Below are positions 26,100 through 34,848 of a stretch of 64,000 bases of DNA, one piece after another. The number at the start of each line of letters is the position of its first letter. Position 1 is the stretch's first letter. The stretch lies in the NCBI GenBank assembly GCA_027483535.1, contig JAIXUN010000003.1:558001-622000 (forward strand). The letters are read 5' to 3'. The notes under the pieces are model-generated. The model was not told the DNA's origin. It worked only from the letters and a program-made list of their open reading frames with translations, and ran no database searches. Both the position numbers and the translations under genes were made by a program. Origin of the DNA: a bacterium. Its GTDB lineage: Bacteria > Armatimonadota > Fimbriimonadia > Fimbriimonadales > Fimbriimonadaceae.

Positions 26100-26735
26100 G
26101 TGACCTCGTTTGAAGCGGTGGGCGATTCGCCTTCCATCCTGGTGATAGACAACTACGATTCTTTTACCTACAACCTTGTTCAATACCTTGGACGTTGTGG
26201 GGCAAGAATCACGGTGTTGCGCAACGACGAGGTCACCACTCAGAAAATTGCCGAGATGCGTCCCAAGGGCATCATGCTCTCACCGGGGCCTTGTACCCCA
26301 ATGGAATCGGGCGTTTGTTTGGATGTGATCGCGGCGGCACTGGCTAAACAGGACGGCTTTCAGTTCCCTATCTTTGGTGTCTGTCTTGGGCACCAGGCCA
26401 TTGGGCAAGTAGCGGGCGGGATCGTACGTCAAGCCGAGCGAATCATGCACGGCAAGGCTTCGGCCGTGGAGCACGACGGCAAGGGACTCTTCGAGAACAT
26501 GCCCAATCCGTTCTCGGCGATTCGGTACCACTCGCTGGTGGTAGATCCGCAAACCGTGCCCCAAGGATTCCTTGTGACGGCAAGGTCTACCGACGATCAC
26601 GAAATCATGGGTCTGCGGCACGAGTCCCTCCCGATCGAAGGGGTTCAGTTCCACCCAGAATCGGTCATGACCGAACAGGGCTTTACGATCGTGGAGAACT
26701 TTGTGAAGTGGGTTCGGACTATTTCGGCTCTTTGA
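26100..26735 (+). CDS. Anthranilate / aminodeoxychorismate synthase component II (glutamine amidotransferase)
   Basis: The 211-residue class I glutamine amidotransferase opens with ILVIDNYDSFTYNLVQYL. It has the oxyanion segment LSPGPCTP, the nucleophile elbow FGVCLGHQAIGQ and the His-Glu pair in VQFHPES. It supplies ammonia to TrpE or PabB for tryptophan or folate synthesis; which one cannot be told, so no symbol is given (trpG or pabA). GTG start at 26100. It follows the riboswitch-controlled small gene by 9 bases and overlaps the convergent membrane-protein gene by 17. Confidence 0.93.
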   Translation: MTSFEAVGDSPSILVIDNYDSFTYNLVQYLGRCGARITVLRNDEVTTQKIAEMRPKGIMLSPGPCTPMESGVCLDVIAAALAKQDGFQFPIFGVCLGHQAIGQVAGGIVRQAERIMHGKASAVEHDGKGLFENMPNPFSAIRYHSLVVDPQTVPQGFLVTARSTDDHEIMGLRHESLPIEGVQFHPESVMTEQGFTIVENFVKWVRTISAL

Positions 26736-27222
26736 GGCCGATCTCTTTCCGAACCTTCTGCTGAAACGCTTCGTCGCCGATATCGATGGCGATGATGCCC
26801 CAGGTGTTGTTGAGTCTTCTGACCAGACAGTTCACATCCAGAATTTCTTTGCCGAACGTAGCCTGCCCGAGCAGTGCTACCCGAACCTCTCCGTTCTTCT
26901 CCGTGCCATCTTTCCCAGGAATCATGTCGACTCCCGTGCTTCGAAGGCGCTCTAACTTCGTGCCCGGTCCGAGTTTGGTTCGATAGTAGGCGAGCATCCG
27001 CTGCCAATCGTCTTTACTTCGCGAGGGATCATCGACAAGCGGGAAGTCTTCCGCGTTCCAAGTGGAGATCCCCTTGCTCACGATAGGAGTCGCGTAGTCA
27101 GACGCCTCCTTGGACGTTTTTTGATAAGCGCCCACGACGGAGTTCAAGAGTGAAAAGCTCCAGCCGAGGGTAACGAGCAGGAGTAGCACTACGACGATGA
27201 CTGAAGTGGTGGAACGCTTCAA
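26719..27222 (-). CDS. Membrane-anchored protein of unknown function
   Basis: After a short basic N-terminus there is one membrane helix (TTSVIVVVLLLLVTLGWSFSLL), then about 130 extracytoplasmic residues with no family I recognise. The latter include the segments DDWQRMLAYYRTKLGPGTK and VNCLVRRLNNTWGIIAIDIGDE. I chose TTG 27222, which puts MKRST before the helix. The frame is open to an ATG at 27291, but that codon lies inside the terminator of the upstream histidine kinase gene. No clear ribosome site decides it. Confidence 0.6.
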   Translation of the reverse strand: MKRSTTSVIVVVLLLLVTLGWSFSLLNSVVGAYQKTSKEASDYATPIVSKGISTWNAEDFPLVDDPSRSKDDWQRMLAYYRTKLGPGTKLERLRSTGVDMIPGKDGTEKNGEVRVALLGQATFGKEILDVNCLVRRLNNTWGIIAIDIGDEAFQQKVRKEIGLKEPK

Positions 27223-27277
27223 GGTAGAAGTCAGTTTATCTCGGACCCTTCCGGCTTGAGACAGGAAGAGCAAATGG

Positions 27278-27309
27278 AAAACGCCCTGCACTTAGACAAG
27301 GGCAGGGCG
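27278..27309 (-). terminator. Intrinsic terminator of the histidine kinase gene
   Basis: On the minus strand CGCCCTGC pairs with GCAGGGCG around a 12-base loop and is followed by TTTT. It starts about 25 bases after the kinase stop codon. Confidence 0.75.
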
Positions 27310-27333
27310 CCAGATGTTTGAGAAGAAACGCTG

Positions 27334-29082
27334 TTAGTCGTTGAACTTCTTGGCTTCTTCGATGTCCATGTTGGATGGTATGCGGAACATGAAGTCCGAA
27401 CCCACGCCGACCTCGGATTCAGCCCAGATCTTGCCCATGTGAACGCGCTCGACAAGGTGCTTGACCAAGAAGAGCCCCAGACCCGTTCCGTAGATCTTTC
27501 GGTTGTCCTCGTTGTTGACGCGGTGGAACTTCTCGAAGACCTTCGTGAGGTGATCCTTCGGAATACCAAGACCCTGGTCTCGAACGCCGATGAGCAAGGT
27601 GTCGCCCTCGTTCTTGGCGTGAATCACCACGTCTCCACCGTTTGGCGAGTACTTGATGGCGTTGTTCATCAGGTTCGTAAGAATCTGATCCATCTTGTCT
27701 TGGTCGCCCACGATGAGCTTCGGCAACGGATTTTCGATCGCAACCTTTACGGTGTGCTTCGTGGTTGCCTGTTGTTGAACCTTCGCCACCTTCTCGATGA
27801 GCTCAGTGATATCGATGGTGCCGTAGTTCGGCTTGAGCGATTCACCCGCCTCGATTCGGCTGGTGTTAAGAAGGTCGTCGATCAGGCGGCGCAGTCGGTC
27901 GCATTCGCTAACGACAATGCCCAAGAACTCTTTCTGATCCTCTGGCCCGTAAAGTTGATCGTCGACTCCATCCAAAAGGGTGCTGGAGAAGCCCTTGATC
28001 GCTGTAAGCGGGGTTCGAAGTTCGTGAGACGCCATTGCGACGAAGCTCGACTTCATTCGGTCGATGTTTCGCACTTCGGTGACGTCGATGAGAATCGCAA
28101 CGACGCCCATGTGCTTACCCTCCGGTCCTTGAACCGAGGTTGCTTGGGATTCGTAAATGCGCTCGTGACCGCCGACGGTGACATGGATTTCGGCCTTGCC
28201 TGGATCCTCGTTCGCATTGGCTTTGCGAAGCATCTCGACAATGCCTGCGTCCTTGATAACGTCTTCGGCACTCTTGCCGACCGCGTCTTGCGGAGCCTCG
28301 AAAATATGCTTCGCCGTCGCGTTGATTTGGCTGATCCGCATATCCGGGCTGATCAGGATAAGACCTGCCATCGCGGAGAGCGATTCGAACGTTTGCGCCA
28401 GTTCTTCCTTCTCTTCAACCACCTCTCGGTAGAGCTGAAGGTTGGCAATGATGGAGCCGACGTTCTTCGCCATGCGCTCCAGCAGTCGAACGTCTTCTTC
28501 GTTAAAGTCTTCGCCGTGTCGCTTGTTGAACGCGTGCAAAACACCGATCGTGTTTCGCTCGATCACTCGGTTCTCTTCGTCTCGCTTCTCGATGACGAGC
28601 GGAACAGTGACGCCATTAGAAACGTTTAGCAGGCCGAACGGGTCTTCTTTTGCTTCTTCGTTGCTCTCAATGTCATCGAAGATTGCTGGAGACATCTCGC
28701 GGAAGACTCGACCCGAAATGCCGTGCGTTGCACGAATTCGGAAGTGCTCCAGATGGGTGTCGTCGAGACCGTAAGCAGGCGGGATTCCTTTCAACTCTCC
28801 AAGTTCGCGATCATGGAACATGATCACGATCTTCTCGGCTTGCAAGATCATCGCGATGCGCTGAACCAAGCGGCGCAAGGTGACGTCTGCCTCGTTGATC
28901 GGAGTTACATCGACGGAGCTGTCCCGTTGAGCGGTAGCTGCCGGGACATTCTTATCGGTTTCGAGCTCACGAACTCGATTTTGGAGTCGCTCGACCTCAG
29001 TGCGCAAAAACTCAATTTGCTGCAACTGTGTTTGAATATTCGAATCGTTCGGCTCTGGCGTGGCGTTCGCAGTTGTCGTCAC
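27334..29082 (-). CDS. Soluble sensor histidine kinase (coiled coil-GAF-PAS-HisKA-HATPase)
   Basis: In 582 residues one sees an N-terminal coiled coil (residues 17-43) and a GAF domain (about 65-215). A PAS domain follows (about 228-340; GLILISPDMRISQINATAKHIF). HisKA has the phosphoacceptor H353 in ASHELRTP, and the HATPase domain has TNLMNNAIKYSPNG, GVRDQGLGIP and GTGLGLFLVKHLVE. No membrane helix is present, so it senses a cytoplasmic signal. No response regulator gene adjoins it. GTG start with GAGGT 10 bases upstream; a 10-bp hairpin sits right before that site. Confidence 0.94.
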   Translation of the reverse strand: MTTTANATPEPNDSNIQTQLQQIEFLRTEVERLQNRVRELETDKNVPAATAQRDSSVDVTPINEADVTLRRLVQRIAMILQAEKIVIMFHDRELGELKGIPPAYGLDDTHLEHFRIRATHGISGRVFREMSPAIFDDIESNEEAKEDPFGLLNVSNGVTVPLVIEKRDEENRVIERNTIGVLHAFNKRHGEDFNEEDVRLLERMAKNVGSIIANLQLYREVVEEKEELAQTFESLSAMAGLILISPDMRISQINATAKHIFEAPQDAVGKSAEDVIKDAGIVEMLRKANANEDPGKAEIHVTVGGHERIYESQATSVQGPEGKHMGVVAILIDVTEVRNIDRMKSSFVAMASHELRTPLTAIKGFSSTLLDGVDDQLYGPEDQKEFLGIVVSECDRLRRLIDDLLNTSRIEAGESLKPNYGTIDITELIEKVAKVQQQATTKHTVKVAIENPLPKLIVGDQDKMDQILTNLMNNAIKYSPNGGDVVIHAKNEGDTLLIGVRDQGLGIPKDHLTKVFEKFHRVNNEDNRKIYGTGLGLFLVKHLVERVHMGKIWAESEVGVGSDFMFRIPSNMDIEEAKKFND

Positions 29083-29421
29083 TTTGAAGAAATACCTCGT
29101 TCGTAGAAGTGCAAATAAATGCGTGTCGGCTCTACGAACGACCCTACCCCCGCCTTGGCGTGGCAGAAAGACCCTCGCAGACCCAACACCCTAGTATGAC
29201 CGCTTGGTTCGGCGATCCGTCCGGCACGGTTCGCACTTCCATGCTTCTTATCCCATATTCGGACTGAAATTTAACGTGAAAGGTTCGAAAGGAAGTTCAA
29301 CAGGCGGCGAGTTTTAACATCGAGCCGAAAAGTTCACGGCCACATTAAGTTTCTCTGCAACAAGCGGCCCACTTATCCAAACCCCCTGAACATCTTTTGG
29401 GCGGAGACGTAAGATTAAGGC
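29083..29421. other. Intergenic region between divergent kinase and Lon-like genes
   Basis: No gene is supported in these 339 bases. The part next to the kinase has the hairpin listed separately; the rest should hold the promoters of the two divergent genes, but I see no strong -35/-10 pair. Confidence 0.5.
29098..29140 (-). promoter_or_regulatory. Perfect 10-bp stem-loop in the histidine kinase leader
   Basis: CGTTCGTAGA (29098-29107) pairs with TCTACGAACG (29131-29140) across a 23-base loop. In the minus-strand mRNA its 3' arm touches the GAGGT ribosome site of the kinase gene. A translational or protein-binding element is plausible but unproven. Confidence 0.5.
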
Positions 29422-30183
29422 ATGGACGCCCCACGGTATGAGGAACTGCCCTTGTTCCCTCTCAACACCGTGCTGTTTCCGTATGGTCAGCTCCCGCTCC
29501 ACATTTTTGAGCCCCGTTACCGGGAGATGATCACTCACTGTTTGGAGAACGACGCTCCCTTTGGAATCGTCCTCATTCGGCAAGGTTCAGAAGTCGCCGC
29601 CGACTTGGATTCAGACGAATTTCACGAGCATTTTCTCTTGGAACCGGATTTAGCCACGCTCGCTCCAGACCCCAAGCGGTTCGCCGAGCCTTATCTCATC
29701 GGCACCTTCGCTCGAATTCGAGACGTGCACCGCTACGACGACGGCAGGTTCGATATCACGGTGGTCGGCGAGGGTCGCTTCCGGATTCGCGGGTTCAACG
29801 AGTCGAAGAACTATCTGATGGGGCAGATCGAGCCCGTTACTGAGGAGAATCCTGACGATCTGAGCGACCTGGAAGGGATGATGGACATTTCGCGCGGTCT
29901 TTTCGAGCGTCTGGTGTCGCAGTTGCTCGCCGTGAATTCCTCAACCGTTCATGTGGTTTTTCCGGTGGATGCCGCCGCGCTCTCTTTCCAAATCGCGAAT
30001 CTGCTCCAACTCTCAAATCTTCAGCGTCAGCAGATGCTGGAGACCACCGATACCATGGACCGCTTTGAAATGATCCTTCCGATCTTGAAGCACCACGTGG
30101 TCCATGCCGAGTCATTGGTTCGACCCGAGCCCGGCGCACCCCTTAAGTCGGAAGATTTCCGCACCTGGGTCTATCCGAACTAG
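29422..30183 (+). CDS. LON peptidase substrate-binding domain protein
   Basis: The 253-residue protein matches the Lon N-terminal (PUA-like) domain: ELPLFPLNTVLFPYGQLPLHIFEPRYREMI at residues 8-37, FGIVLIRQGSEV, GTFARIRDV and the VVGEGRFRI strand. A helical tail follows. There is no AAA+ or protease part, so it is a stand-alone Lon-N protein, probably a substrate adaptor of unknown role. ATG start at 29422. Confidence 0.9.
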   Translation: MDAPRYEELPLFPLNTVLFPYGQLPLHIFEPRYREMITHCLENDAPFGIVLIRQGSEVAADLDSDEFHEHFLLEPDLATLAPDPKRFAEPYLIGTFARIRDVHRYDDGRFDITVVGEGRFRIRGFNESKNYLMGQIEPVTEENPDDLSDLEGMMDISRGLFERLVSQLLAVNSSTVHVVFPVDAAALSFQIANLLQLSNLQRQQMLETTDTMDRFEMILPILKHHVVHAESLVRPEPGAPLKSEDFRTWVYPN

Positions 30184-30266
30184 TTCGGGGCCCGATCCTA
30201 GTGGCCGATTCTGATGGCTGTGGGGAGGCACTTCCAAGAACTTTCCGGGCGTGATACGATTCGCCC

Positions 30267-30743
30267 GTGCCTCAACCCTTTCTAGTCGCCGCTTCCGATG
30301 TTCGCGTGGCCGAACCGCTCGATATCGCGGGCGACATCGTCAGCATCAAGGTCGCGGGGAAAGACACCGATGGTCGTTACACCGTGATGACCGGGTGGAC
30401 TCCCCCGCAGGGTGGACCTCCTTTGCACGTTCACCTCACCGATGCGGAGACGTTTTATGTTCTGGAGGGAACGTTCATGTTCGAGCTCGACGGGGTGGCC
30501 CACATCGCGGAAACGGGCTCAACGGTTCAGATCCCCGCCGGAGTGCCTCACCTGTATCAGAACGTAGGCGATACCCCGGGTCGCACGGTGTTGGTCGTGG
30601 AACCGGCTGGACTCGATGATTTCTTCATCGAGTTTGCGGTGTTGCTGAAAACGCCAGGCGGTCCGCCGATGGAGCAGGTCGCGGCTCTGCACGCAAAGTT
30701 TAAGATGGAGCTTCTCGGCCCACCCGTCGCCCTGCGGGGTTAG
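30267..30743 (+). CDS. Cupin domain protein
   Basis: The 158-residue protein has both cupin motifs: PPLHVHLTDAETFYVLEGTFMFELDG (His-x-His and Glu metal ligands) at residues 51-76 and IPAGVPHLYQN (third His) near 91-101. It is a single-domain metal-binding beta barrel; the reaction is unknown. GTG start at 30267. It faces the HxlR gene convergently with a 26-base gap. Confidence 0.85.
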   Translation: MPQPFLVAASDVRVAEPLDIAGDIVSIKVAGKDTDGRYTVMTGWTPPQGGPPLHVHLTDAETFYVLEGTFMFELDGVAHIAETGSTVQIPAGVPHLYQNVGDTPGRTVLVVEPAGLDDFFIEFAVLLKTPGGPPMEQVAALHAKFKMELLGPPVALRG

Positions 30744-30769
30744 GCGATTAACCGCGATCGAGTGAAGAC

Positions 30770-31111
30770 CTAGTCGCAATTCGCGATGCTTCGCTGATGC
30801 TCAAGTCCCCATTCGATCATCTTGTCAAAGACGGGGACAAGCGATAGGCCAACCGGCGACAACCGGTACTCGACCCGCGGTGGGACCTCGGGATAGATGG
30901 TCCGAACGACCAGCCCGTCTTCTTCCAACTGCCTCAGGTGCAGGGTGAGCATTTGCTGGGTTGCCTGCGGGATCCGCTTGCGGATCTCGCTAAAGCGGAG
31001 CGTTCCATTCAGCAGGTGGTAAATGATCATCGGCTTCCACTTGCCGCCGATGAGAGCCAGTACATGTTCCACCGGGCAATCGGAATCAATACGAGGTTTG
31101 GGGTGCGCCAT
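30770..31111 (-). CDS. HxlR family winged-helix regulator
   Basis: The 113-residue protein has the HxlR hallmark CPVEHVLALIGGKWKPMIIYHLLNGTLRFSEIRKRIPQATQQMLTLHLRQLEEDGLV followed by PRVEYRLSPVG. These proteins often answer to redox or electrophile signals, and Cys12 is in the usual place. It is divergent from an NmrA-like gene, with a shared promoter region that has an inverted repeat, so it probably controls that gene. Confidence 0.93.
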   Translation of the reverse strand: MAHPKPRIDSDCPVEHVLALIGGKWKPMIIYHLLNGTLRFSEIRKRIPQATQQMLTLHLRQLEEDGLVVRTIYPEVPPRVEYRLSPVGLSLVPVFDKMIEWGLEHQRSIANCD

Positions 31112-31132
31112 GAACCTATACTCATAAAAATC

Positions 31133-31158
31133 ATACCATGAATGAAAATTATTGGTAT
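31133..31158. promoter_or_regulatory. Inverted repeat between divergent HxlR and NmrA genes
   Basis: ATACCA at 31133-31138 is mirrored by TGGTAT at 31153-31158 in an AT-rich stretch. The position, 22 bases before the HxlR ATG and 60 before the NmrA ATG, suits an HxlR operator. Weak sequence support. Confidence 0.4.
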
Positions 31159-31217
31159 TGCATGTAATTAGAGTGGGGGCCAGACTCTTTTTTGGAAGGC
31201 GTTCCAGGAAAGAACCA

Positions 31218-32102
31218 ATGAGTCAACAAAGTCCATTTCTAGTGTTTGGCGCGACGGGAACCCAAGGTGGGGCCGTTCTCAGGCGACTGATCCAACTCGG
31301 CGAGCCCGTACGCGCGGTGGTTTCTAGCGTCGCGAGTAAGGAGAGGCTGGAGGCGCAAGGGATTCCCACCGTTACGGCCAATCTCTCCGATCTAGCCTCC
31401 GTTCAATCGGCATTCCAGGGGATTGAGCGGGCGTACTTCGTGCTTCCCGTCTCGGCCGGGGCGGATTCGGTGCAATTTCTTGGCAATTTTCTCCAAGCAG
31501 CCCAAATCTCCGGAGCGAAGTTTCTCGTGTTTGAACCTCGGGGATCTCACCCGGACGAATCCACCGATGTGATGATGTTCGAAGGGATTCGGGCGATGAC
31601 CCAGATGGTGCTCAACGGCCCGGTGAGCGCAACGGTGGTCCGAACCACGGTCTATCTAGACAACCTGCTCGGCGCGTGGTCGCTACCCATGATCGAGTCC
31701 GGGATGGTCGGCTACCCAATTCCCGCCGACTTCCGACCGGGCTGGGTAACGGCGGACGACACCGCCAAGGTGATCGCGGCATTGCTTCAACGAGCGGATA
31801 CTCCGGGCGAAGTGTTCGACGTGGTTTCTCAAGACAACCCGAGCGGAGACGAGATCGCGGCAGCGATTTCTGCCGCCACGGGTCGGACGATTCGGTACCA
31901 ACCCTTACCCATCGATCAGTTTGCAGAAGGTTTGGCGGTGGCGTTCGGAAGTCCGGAAGTGGCAGGAGAGATCGCCAAACTGTATCGCTACATGGCGCAA
32001 ACGGGGAAGAGCTATCACCGGACGTCCGATCTTTCCCAGTTCGGCGTTGAGCAAGAGTCGCTGCAAGCCTGGGTGAGCCGACAACGTTGGTCGCTCTCTT
32101 AA
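31218..32102 (+). CDS. NmrA-like NAD(P)-binding protein
   Basis: The 294-residue protein begins with a Rossmann motif, PFLVFGATGTQGGAVLRRLIQLG, and has an NmrA-type core (ANLSDLASVQSAFQGIERAYFVLP, FLVFEPRG, GWVTADDTAKVIAALL). It lacks a strong YxxxK dehydrogenase motif, so it may be a redox sensor or a quinone/NAD(P)H-type reductase. ATG 31218 is chosen over an upstream in-frame ATG at 31152 because the fold begins there and GGAAAG precedes it. Confidence 0.87.
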   Translation: MSQQSPFLVFGATGTQGGAVLRRLIQLGEPVRAVVSSVASKERLEAQGIPTVTANLSDLASVQSAFQGIERAYFVLPVSAGADSVQFLGNFLQAAQISGAKFLVFEPRGSHPDESTDVMMFEGIRAMTQMVLNGPVSATVVRTTVYLDNLLGAWSLPMIESGMVGYPIPADFRPGWVTADDTAKVIAALLQRADTPGEVFDVVSQDNPSGDEIAAAISAATGRTIRYQPLPIDQFAEGLAVAFGSPEVAGEIAKLYRYMAQTGKSYHRTSDLSQFGVEQESLQAWVSRQRWSLS

Positions 32103-32121
32103 GGGGCTTTTAGAATCAAGT

Positions 32122-33288
32122 TCACCGCTGGGTACGTTCCACAGCGGTGACTTCCCAAAGGCGGACCAACTTGTCCTGCCCGGCCGCGGCCAAGAGTCGA
32201 CCATCCGGGCTGAACGTCACCGACCCGATTGGGCGAGACGAAACTTCCAGTCGGGCGTTGCCGATACCCTTCGCCGCGTTCCAAAGACCAACCGTGCCGT
32301 CTCGAGAGCCAGAAGCGAACAGCCAGCCGTTCGGGTGGAAAGCGAGCGATTCAATTGGACGCGTGTGACCGTAAAGCATCTTCACCAACTGACCCGTCTC
32401 CATATTGAAAACGCGGATGCTAAGGTCCACCGAAGCGACCGAAAGATACCGACCGTCGGATGAAAACGCCAAAGCGGTGACCGTGCTCCGAATCCGGGTG
32501 ATCTTCTGCAGAACTTGCCCCGTATGAGCCGACCGGACGTACACCAAACTCTCGGCCGAACCCGTCGCAAGTAGCCGACCATCCGCGCTGAACGCCACCG
32601 CCGTCACCGAATCTTTGTGGTCGTCCAGATCCACCACCCGCTCTCCGGTGGCGGTGTCCAGCACGAACATGTTGTTGTGGACCGATCCACCCGCAACCTT
32701 CGATCCGTCGGGAGAGATGGCGAGGCAACTCACCCACTCTTCCTGATTCGCGCGCCAGTTGACGGGTTTGCCGCCGTCGACTCGCCAAACGTTCACTTGG
32801 TTCTCGCTGGAACCGGCGGCAATCAGAAAGTGATCGGTAAGGGCTCGCACGTGCGAGACGGCGCCGTTCTCCACCTTGATCTTGCGAAGCGCTTTGCCTT
32901 CCTCGTTCCACCAAATCAGTTCGTTATCGAACGAACTGCTGACGAGTTCGTCTGTATCGGGCACAAAAGAAACCGAGTAAACCGGGGTGAGGTGCCCTTG
33001 AAGCCGCTTGAGTAGCTTGACCTTGATAGGTGCGTTGGGGGTTCGATCCGTCGATTGTGTGCCCGTGTCGGCGCCGCTGAGATAAGCGTCGTACTCTTCC
33101 CGCCGAGCGGTATCGATCAGGGTTTCGAAAGCCTCGTTGATGCGCGCCATCTGCTCGTGAGCGTCCGGAGCCGGACTCACGTCGGGGTGGTGCTTTTGGG
33201 CTAAGCGGCGATAGGCCTTGCGGATGGTGGTTTGGTCCGCGCTTGGCCCTACACCCAAAATATCGTAAAACGAGGAGACGGTTTTCAA
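32122..33288 (-). CDS. J-domain / WD40-repeat fusion protein
   Basis: Residues 6-70 are a J domain (SFYDILGVGPSADQTTIRKAYRRLAQKHHPDVSP with the HPD tripeptide, then RINEAFETLIDTARREEYD). After a Ser/Thr linker, residues about 92-385 are six or seven WD40 repeats, e.g. LQGHLTPVYSVSFVPDTDELVSSSFD and GHTRPIESLAFHPNGWLFASGSRDGTVGLWN. The J domain should stimulate an Hsp70 ATPase and the propeller should bind proteins. No DnaK gene lies nearby. ATG start at 33288. Confidence 0.9.
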   Translation of the reverse strand: MKTVSSFYDILGVGPSADQTTIRKAYRRLAQKHHPDVSPAPDAHEQMARINEAFETLIDTARREEYDAYLSGADTGTQSTDRTPNAPIKVKLLKRLQGHLTPVYSVSFVPDTDELVSSSFDNELIWWNEEGKALRKIKVENGAVSHVRALTDHFLIAAGSSENQVNVWRVDGGKPVNWRANQEEWVSCLAISPDGSKVAGGSVHNNMFVLDTATGERVVDLDDHKDSVTAVAFSADGRLLATGSAESLVYVRSAHTGQVLQKITRIRSTVTALAFSSDGRYLSVASVDLSIRVFNMETGQLVKMLYGHTRPIESLAFHPNGWLFASGSRDGTVGLWNAAKGIGNARLEVSSRPIGSVTFSPDGRLLAAAGQDKLVRLWEVTAVERTQR

Positions 33289-33295
33289 AAGATCG

Positions 33296-33333
33296 GGGGG
33301 TCGGCGAACCCTTATTGTGGCTTGCCGACCCCC
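33296..33333 (-). terminator. Stem-loop between phosphohexomutase and J-domain genes, candidate terminator
   Basis: GGGGGTCGGC at 33296-33305 pairs perfectly with GCCGACCCCC at 33324-33333. In the minus direction it follows the phosphohexomutase stop by about 55 bases and is followed only by a short TTTT, so termination may be weak. Confidence 0.5.
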
Positions 33334-33388
33334 GCTATTTCCACCTTAACGGTGCTTGGTTCTAACCCTTAAACCGACGAATCCAAGC

Positions 33389-34735
33389 TTAACCGCGAAT
33401 GATCTGGAGAAGCTCTTCCGTCTTTTGCTTCATCAGAGCGGCATCGCCCCGAGTTTCCACGTTCAAGCGGATGACAGGCTCGGTGTTGCTGCCTCGCAGG
33501 TTGAACCGCCAGGTGGGGTACTCGATGCTGAGACCGTCGGTGCGGTCGATGGTGCCGCCCTCGGCGTAAAGCTCTTCGACCTTCGTCAAAACGGTCTTGA
33601 CGTCTGCAACATGGCTGTTCACCTCGCCCGAGCACGGGTAGTTGGCGATCATCTCGCCCACCAATTCGCCCAGCGACTTCCCAGCATCGCTCACCAACTT
33701 GGCCACGAGCAAGAACGGAATCATGCCGCTGTCGCAATACCAGTGATCCCGGAAGTAGTGGTGCGCCGACATTTCTCCGCCATAGCTGGCGTCCACGGCT
33801 CGCATCTTCTCTTTGATGAAGGCGTGACCGCTCTTGCACAGCACCGCGGTGCCGCCGAGTCTGTCCACGATGTCGATGGTGTTCCAAGTCAGCCTAGGAT
33901 CGTAAACCACCGACTGCTTGGGATCTTGCATCAGAAGCGATTGGGCAAGGAGGCCAACGATGTAGTAGCCCTCGATGAAGTTGCCGTGCTCGTCGAAGAA
34001 GAAGCAGCGATCGTAGTCGCCGTCCCACGCCACACCGAAATCGTAGTTTCCGGCTTTGAGGGCCTCGACGGTGCCCGCTCGGCTCTCCTCCAGAATCGGG
34101 TTCGGAACGCCGTTGGGGAAGTTGCCGTCCGGTTCAAAAAGTCGCTTTTCAACGTTCAGCGGGAGCTTAGGAATCAGTTTCTCAAGCGCCACACCTGCAG
34201 CACCGTTTCCGGCATCGGCCAGCACGTTCAGCGGCTTCAGACCTGCGGGGTCCACGATGCGGCAAAGGTGGTCGATGAATTCATCGTAAACGTCCTTGTC
34301 CTCTCGGTTGCCCGCTCCGGTTCGCTCAAACTTTTGGTGGAACGCGCGCTCCTCGATGGCGAGCAGACCGGTGTCGCTGGAAACGGGTCGGCTCTCCGAC
34401 CGAACCATCTTGAGGCCGTTGTACTCCGGCGGGTTGTGGCTCGCGGTGATCATGCAGCCGCCGTCGTAGCCGTAGTACGCGGTGGCGAAGTAGACCATCT
34501 CGGTGCCGACCAGCCCTAGGTGGATGACATCCACGCCTGCATCGTTGAGACCCTTCGCGAAGGCATCGTACAACTCAGGTCCGCTGAGGCGGATGTCGTA
34601 GCCGATGCAAACCGTTTTCGGGTTCAGCTCGTCGGCATAAGCTCGTCCCACCGCGTAAGCCACGTCAGGATTCAACTCGGTTGGCACGATGCCGCGCACA
34701 TCGTAAGCCTTAAACGCGGGGAAGAACTTGCCCAT
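33389..34735 (-). CDS. Phosphomannomutase / phosphoglucomutase
   Basis: The 448-residue protein matches the alpha-D-phosphohexomutase superfamily: FKAYDVRGIVP at residues 8-18, the phosphoserine loop MITASHNPPEYNGLK near 95-109, the metal loop AWDGDYDRCFFFDE near 235-248, GGEMSAHHYFRD in the sugar loop and RGSNTEPVIRLNVE in the phosphate-binding domain. It interconverts hexose 1- and 6-phosphates for glycan synthesis (ManB/AlgC-like). ATG start at 34735. Confidence 0.94.
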   Translation of the reverse strand: MGKFFPAFKAYDVRGIVPTELNPDVAYAVGRAYADELNPKTVCIGYDIRLSGPELYDAFAKGLNDAGVDVIHLGLVGTEMVYFATAYYGYDGGCMITASHNPPEYNGLKMVRSESRPVSSDTGLLAIEERAFHQKFERTGAGNREDKDVYDEFIDHLCRIVDPAGLKPLNVLADAGNGAAGVALEKLIPKLPLNVEKRLFEPDGNFPNGVPNPILEESRAGTVEALKAGNYDFGVAWDGDYDRCFFFDEHGNFIEGYYIVGLLAQSLLMQDPKQSVVYDPRLTWNTIDIVDRLGGTAVLCKSGHAFIKEKMRAVDASYGGEMSAHHYFRDHWYCDSGMIPFLLVAKLVSDAGKSLGELVGEMIANYPCSGEVNSHVADVKTVLTKVEELYAEGGTIDRTDGLSIEYPTWRFNLRGSNTEPVIRLNVETRGDAALMKQKTEELLQIIRG

Positions 34736-34848
34736 CGCGCCTATTTTACTACGGCTTTTTTGAATCTAGAGCAGGCTCCTTTGCCTGCATCCCACGCTGA
34801 TCTCCCTCTAGTTGGAACCAGCGAGTGATCGAACAAGTCTATCTGTGT

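Noticed and set aside
27439-28629. 396-residue plus-strand frame inside the histidine kinase gene
   Set aside because: The kinase on the minus strand has all catalytic motifs; long antisense frames are common in this GC-biased codon use.
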